From Halichondria panicea (lineage: Eukaryota > Porifera > Demospongiae > Suberitida > Halichondriidae): a DNA stretch of 64,000 nucleotides. This document shows, one piece after another, positions 59,915 through 64,000 of the stretch. Position numbers and translations under genes: made by a program. Below the pieces are notes generated by a model. The model was not told the origin of the DNA. It did not search any database and was given only the letters and a program-made list of their open reading frames with translations. The stretch lies in the NCBI RefSeq assembly GCF_963675165.1, contig NC_087384.1:4395182-4459181 (forward strand), given 5' to 3'. Within the stretch, counting starts at the first letter, position 1. The number at the start of each line of letters is the position of its first letter.

Positions 59915-61576
59915 TCAAATGGGTTGTGATAACAAAGGCATGTATTCGCTTGGGTCACTGATACGATGTGGGACAGCTTCGTTGTCTGTAGATGATCCTG
60001 TATGGTGTCTAACTCGTCTTGGGTGGCAGAAGCTGAAACCACATTTAGTTAGAGCAGATCTCATCCATGAAATGAATAGTCCGATGTATAACAGTAGTAT
60101 ACCTGTAATAATAATCAATGCAAAAAGCCAACCAATGTTCTTGAATGCCTTACGGTAAATGTACCAAGCTGACCCTATTGCAAACACTAGTAGAAGAAAA
60201 GCCTCAAAATAGTTGTATCGATCTTTCTTATATGGTCGAAGGCCAAGGATGATAGCAGGTGTAATAATGAATACCATTAGATACACAACATGGTGATACG
60301 TCTGTGCACTAAAGGCTATGAATATTATTCTCAGCAGTAGGTAGACTCCAGCAAACCATCGACAGTCCCTAGTACCAGGTGTTGTGCTGTTCTTGAAATA
60401 GCCCTGTGTGATGTTGGCTAGCTCGCGAATTAGAACACACTTAATTTTGCAAGAAAAGAGACATCTTTGAAAAAAATGATTCTGGTACAGTAATAGAAAC
60501 ACTGCTGGTAGAAATACCATGGTAACAGTGAGGATTGATGCTAGTATAGCAAGTGGAATGTATGTGCCCACATTGAAATCAGCTGTGAAGAAGAGAGTGT
60601 ATGTTACATCTCCGTGTTTGTCATATAAAGGTACTGGCTTTAAAAGGCTTAAAGAAATTGAGCAAAACCTGCTGTAGGATAGTAAAAAGAACGTTGCAAA
60701 TGCATTTACTACAGAGCCTTTTAGTTCCCAGCGTCTCCGAAACCTAGCTAAGCAATTGTGAAATGGCCTCCAGCAAAATACAATTATTTTGCATCCTCTG
60801 TCGTGGAGTGAAATGAACAAGTAGACAGCCAAAGTGAAAACGATTGGATATAGAGCTTCTATGTACTCCAATGCTACGACTGTAAGTGTGCTCATGTGCT
60901 CACTGATGCAAAATGAAGGAATTAGGAACATAAAGAAGTCCAAATTAAATAGCCCTAACAAATCAGCCATAAATTTAAGAAATGAATAGGAGGGTGTATA
61001 TCCACTTATAGCAAATGGGTCATTTCTATACAATACAGTGTTTAGCACCTGAGCCATCAAAACAAAGCTATTCAGAATTGGAGAGGAAATATTTATCCGG
61101 AACACAATAACAATCACACAGACCAAAGTTAACGGTACTGTAAGCCTGACAAAGAAGAGTAGCCATCCTAAAGGTTGTGGCATGCATTCCTTACACTCTT
61201 TGTAGTAAGAGAAGACGGCCGGTCCCAGTCCTGGTTGGCAACGACTACAGAGTAGTCCTGTGCGATTGAGAGGACCACACATCTCCTCATCTAGTTTTGA
61301 TACATCAGAGGGTACATTATTGAAGTTAGATAGTCGACTTTTTGTGTTGTATGGACAGGGACCAAAATGCTCTGTGTCATTGTTGTACGTTAAGCAAAAA
61401 CCGTCTAATATTTCTGTCTTGTTTTCTGCTTTCGAGCACTGCAATACATTATCCATCTGGTGTCCACACTCACAATTGTTTGCTTGGCGTATAAACCATG
61501 TTGGGCATGTTTGACTGGACACTAGAACTACCTGTACTACAATCACAAGTATCCTTCCTAGTAGATATATCGTCAT
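59915..61576 (-). CDS. Intronless Cys-rich multi-pass membrane protein
   Basis: 553 residues in one exon, unlike nearly all neighbours. A signal peptide (about residues 1-21, ILVIVVQVVLVSSQ) is followed by an extracellular region of about 120 residues with many cysteines (CPTWFIRQANNCECG, CSKAENK, CPYNTKSR, CGPLNRTGLLCSRCQPGLGP, YYKECKECMPQ) and N-glycosylation sites (NRT, NKT, NDT). About eight to nine hydrophobic helices then run from WLLFFVRLTVPLTLVCVIVI to ALIIITGILLLYIGLFI. The C-terminal cytosolic tail ends SDPSEYMPLLSQP. The CGxLCSxCxxG pattern resembles cysteine-rich modules seen in large sponge and cnidarian receptor-like families, but I cannot name the family or ligand. Lack of introns plus an adjacent decayed copy suggests an expanding, possibly retrocopied family. 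Confidence 0.85.
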   Translation of the reverse strand: MTIYLLGRILVIVVQVVLVSSQTCPTWFIRQANNCECGHQMDNVLQCSKAENKTEILDGFCLTYNNDTEHFGPCPYNTKSRLSNFNNVPSDVSKLDEEMCGPLNRTGLLCSRCQPGLGPAVFSYYKECKECMPQPLGWLLFFVRLTVPLTLVCVIVIVFRINISSPILNSFVLMAQVLNTVLYRNDPFAISGYTPSYSFLKFMADLLGLFNLDFFMFLIPSFCISEHMSTLTVVALEYIEALYPIVFTLAVYLFISLHDRGCKIIVFCWRPFHNCLARFRRRWELKGSVVNAFATFFLLSYSRFCSISLSLLKPVPLYDKHGDVTYTLFFTADFNVGTYIPLAILASILTVTMVFLPAVFLLLYQNHFFQRCLFSCKIKCVLIRELANITQGYFKNSTTPGTRDCRWFAGVYLLLRIIFIAFSAQTYHHVVYLMVFIITPAIILGLRPYKKDRYNYFEAFLLLVFAIGSAWYIYRKAFKNIGWLFALIIITGILLLYIGLFISWMRSALTKCGFSFCHPRRVRHHTGSSTDNEAVPHRISDPSEYMPLLSQPI

Positions 61577-62332
61577 CTTACACTAAGGTATACTCAGTCT
61601 GATTATAAGATTGACAAACTGAACTACTGAACTATAGGGTTTTCTATTTAGTGTGTTTTAAAACAACTGCGCAGATGCTGAAGCAAATACCAGTGGCACT
61701 GAATGCAAAATCTTTATTTTCTTTAAAGTGAACACAAACACTGATAGTATTCATTGAAACCTATAACCGAATCTCTCATGTACTTTATGCTGTTAGTTGC
61801 AAATTGTATACATGTCATTACCCCGTGGTGTGGACACAAAAATGAGCTGTTTGAGCGAAATATAGACACTTTCATGGACTGCTAATGAGACAGTTGTTGA
61901 GGCTACTGATAGTTGAAACTTGTACGCAATCTTCAAAGGCGACAAAAACACTGTTTTCGATAGATTCACTATCATTACTGTAAAAAGTTATATTTGATTG
62001 CCGCTCTGCAGCACACGGGGTGAATGCTCTATGAGCATCTTGTTATGGTATATATCGTTATATTGCTCATACATTGTGGTCAGACATCGAAGGATTGTTA
62101 AATACAGTACATGCCTGGTAATATCAATATCACCCAGGATGTGGTAAATATACCTAGATGATATTGAGAATGTGATTCAACCTAAAGCACCCACTACCAT
62201 AATTATTAGCTTGCATCACGGAAACTGGGGTGCATGGATGTGTGGCAAATCCCAATGCAGTCAAGTAGAACCCTGCAGTATAGTCTGATTGGTATTAAGT
62301 ATAATGATTCTTGAAATTTGATCGAACCAATA
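61577..62332. other. Upstream region of the membrane-protein gene
   Basis: A/T-rich; no exon or clear repeat seen. The promoter of the minus-strand gene should lie just above 61576. Confidence 0.4.
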
Positions 62333-62443
62333 AAAGTAGGTTATTACATCTTCCCTCGTGCTAATACAACTCTTGCCCTCGGACTTGGGTTGTATTAGCT
62401 GTACATCCCTCGTGCATGAGTATAATAACCTATACGTATACAC
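62333..62443. mobile_element. Hairpin repeat 'gtaggttatta'
   Basis: taggttattacatcttccct with cgtgctaatacaa pairs with ttgtattagctgtacatccc, then tcgtgcatgagtataataac and cta. Confidence 0.65.
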
Positions 62444-62583
62444 CGGTAGTAGCCTATAGCATCACCAAAGCTTTTTGGGCGTGAACCGACCTTCTGTTAA
62501 AGTTAAAAGAAAGGACGTCGAGTTGCAAGCCTATCTTGAATTTGTTCTAACCTTTAAATAATTACGAAGCTAGTTCGTTTCTT

Positions 62584-62842
62584 TTGGAGGTTGAAAAATT
62601 ATGTTGAAGTCCTGGTGTCGCATCTAATTGGAGGTTACTCTACTATCCTCGATTATAGGCTGCTTAAATTACATAGTTTCCCACAGCCTGGAATCGAGGC
62701 TATTGTTTGACCTCTATTTAGGACGCGGCATAAAAAAATAATTGTCAACGCAGTAGTCGCTACTTTTAGAGGTCAGAAAATTGGAAAAGATCGAGGGTGT
62801 TGCATATTTGGAGGGTCGCTTTAAATCGAATAAGTACGGTAG
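62584..62842 (-). mobile_element. Element family D, copy 2 (inverted)
   Basis: Shares with 55022-55330 the blocks gtcgcatctaattggaggtt, actctactatcctcgatta and agtcgctacttttagaggtc, with end cgaataagtacggtag. Confidence 0.8.
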
Positions 62843-63016
62843 GCCAATCATCTTGCAGTATTTTCACGTGGTTAGTTACACTTCCGTTAGCATTTTTAAA
62901 AAAACTGCAATTCACTATGCTGTGAATTAGCCACGTGATCAAATCGCACTTGAAATAACAATTCATACAGTGTTACATAATGCAGCAGACAAATCCAAGA
63001 TATAGGCTTGCAACCT

Positions 63017-63158
63017 GGAGGAGGTACGACATGCATGCAGGAGCAATAGTCTAATTATAGACTTGATTTGCTGACTCAGCATTAATAAACCTTGGGCCTG
63101 CACATGTAATTACAGCTCTCAATCAAGCCTAATTGCTCCTACATTTCGTACCTCTTCC
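63017..63158. mobile_element. Foldback element related to 26772-26885 and 2637-3251
   Basis: ggaggaggtacgacatgcat with gcaggagcaatag pairs with ctaattgctcctacatttcg and tacctcttcc. Confidence 0.75.
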
Positions 63159-63233
63159 AGATAGTCAGGCCACGCCTAACTACCTCCTCCGGCCCATCAC
63201 CCTACACACATACATATGTACACAAACCCTGAC

Positions 63234-63367
63234 CATCTCGAGCATTCACCTCATACTTAGTTATACTATAGAGCAGGAGCTTCATCACAGCCTCCTCCTC
63301 GCCATGGCAACAGAGAGCCAGTGTAACACGTGCAGGTGGTCCGTACCTTTGGTTAAATTGGTGGCCA
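63234..63367 (-). CDS. Tentative ankyrin-repeat exon
   Basis: The minus-strand frame between an acceptor-like catgcag (63368) and a donor-like gtcagg reads like one ankyrin repeat: TLALCCHGEEEAVMKLLL followed by YEVNARDGQ. No other exon of such a gene is recognisable in the window; upstream exons would lie towards or beyond 64000. It could be a stray or decaying exon. Boundaries are approximate. Confidence 0.4.
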
Positions 63368-63639
63368 CTGCATGGCCAGCTGTCCAAGGGCTATGTGAGG
63401 AGAGTCACAGCGGCGATCGAGCATTACTTAACTATAGGATTGGCACCACTTTTGTAGCGATTTTCATTGATTCTGCGGATTGTTAAGGCAAGGATAAGAT
63501 CTGGAAACTGGCTGCCCTGATGGATTTTACATACACTTTCTCGTGTATGTATGTATGTATATGTGTATGTGTGTGCTGTGATACTCCACTTTATGATTTG
63601 AAAGATGACCCCATTTGGTTTGACTGCATGCGTAAAGTA

Positions 63640-64000
63640 GATCTACATAAGCTGCATAGTTGAAGCTTTTCATCCGTGTATATGCAAGGGTCATCATGAG
63701 ATTCTACAACCAGTTTCCAAACAACTATACAACATTACTGTGTATATGCAAGGGTCATCATGAGATTCAGTTTCCAAACAACTATACAACATTACTGTAT
63801 ATATGCAAGGGTCATCAATCTCATCATGAGATTCTACAACCAGTTTCCAATTGTGTATATGCAAGGGTCATCATGAGATTCTACAACCAGTTTCCAAACA
63901 ACTATACAACATTACTGTGTATATGCAAGGGTCATCACATGAGATTCTACAACCAGTTTCCAACCGTGTATATGCAAGGGTCATCATTGAGGTTCTACAA
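63640..64000. repeat. Tandem repeat array reaching the window end
   Basis: Six or more copies of gtgtatatgcaagggtcatc, tgagattctacaaccagttt, ccaaacaactatacaacatt, in long (about 64 bp) and shortened versions. The array continues past the window. Confidence 0.9.

Noticed and set aside
63640-64000. Regular repeats resembling a CRISPR array
   Set aside because: Repeats are directly adjacent and imperfect with no unique spacers, and the context is a eukaryotic nuclear genome.

Overview
The window looks like animal nuclear DNA, most likely from a sponge (demosponge; Amphimedon-like). This is an inference from the layout, not a database match. Conserved metazoan housekeeping genes are split into many short exons by introns often only 50-120 bp long. 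Genes are packed 90-220 bp apart, several in head-to-head pairs. Introns and gaps hold many small inverted-repeat (MITE-like) elements. Innate-immunity-type modules (ankyrin, ZU5, a CARD-like end, a death domain) occur. I saw no bacterial or phage signature, CRISPR array, rRNA or tRNA. Exon boundaries were read by eye from GT/GC-AG sites, frame continuity and protein similarity recalled from family knowledge.

Layout. 546-10112 (+): mRNA capping enzyme, 5' end missing, with a 6.7 kb intron that contains an antisense death-domain ORF (1648-1998), a candidate composite mobile element (2595-7097) and an antisense three-exon gene for a 60-residue membrane protein (7136-7505). 10205-12938 (+): DDX55 helicase. 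13130-14939 (+): 14-3-3. 15540-18016 (-): USP30-type deubiquitinase, divergent from 18140-21595 (+) PRKRIP1. 21814-35095 (+): a large ankyrin-ZU5-CARD-like protein whose ankyrin exons are tandem copies, with palindromic repeats in its introns. 35682-40256 (-): PP1 catalytic subunit, divergent from 40463-43387 (+) C1QBP/p32. 43479-45687 (-): DENR, preceded on the same strand by 45780-46072 TRIAP1. 46883-47152 (+): LC8 dynein light chain. 47668-48933 (+): an unrecognised two-exon protein. 49292-53026 (+): SRSF1. 53914-55560 (-): SRR1-domain protein, whose last exon lies in the SRSF1 3' region. 55738-56782 (-): CUE-domain protein. 58486-59304 (-): a decayed copy, and 59915-61576 (-) an intact copy, of a Cys-rich multi-pass membrane protein. 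63234-63367 (-): a tentative ankyrin exon beside terminal tandem repeats.

How the genes relate. Most are independent housekeeping genes for RNA capping and splicing (capping enzyme, SRSF1, PRKRIP1), ribosome biogenesis and translation (DDX55, DENR), mitochondria (USP30, C1QBP, TRIAP1) and signalling (14-3-3, PP1). The parts most likely to be lineage-specific are the ankyrin-ZU5-CARD-like gene, the death-domain ORF, the two membrane-protein copies, the small nested membrane gene and the unrecognised gene at 47.7 kb.
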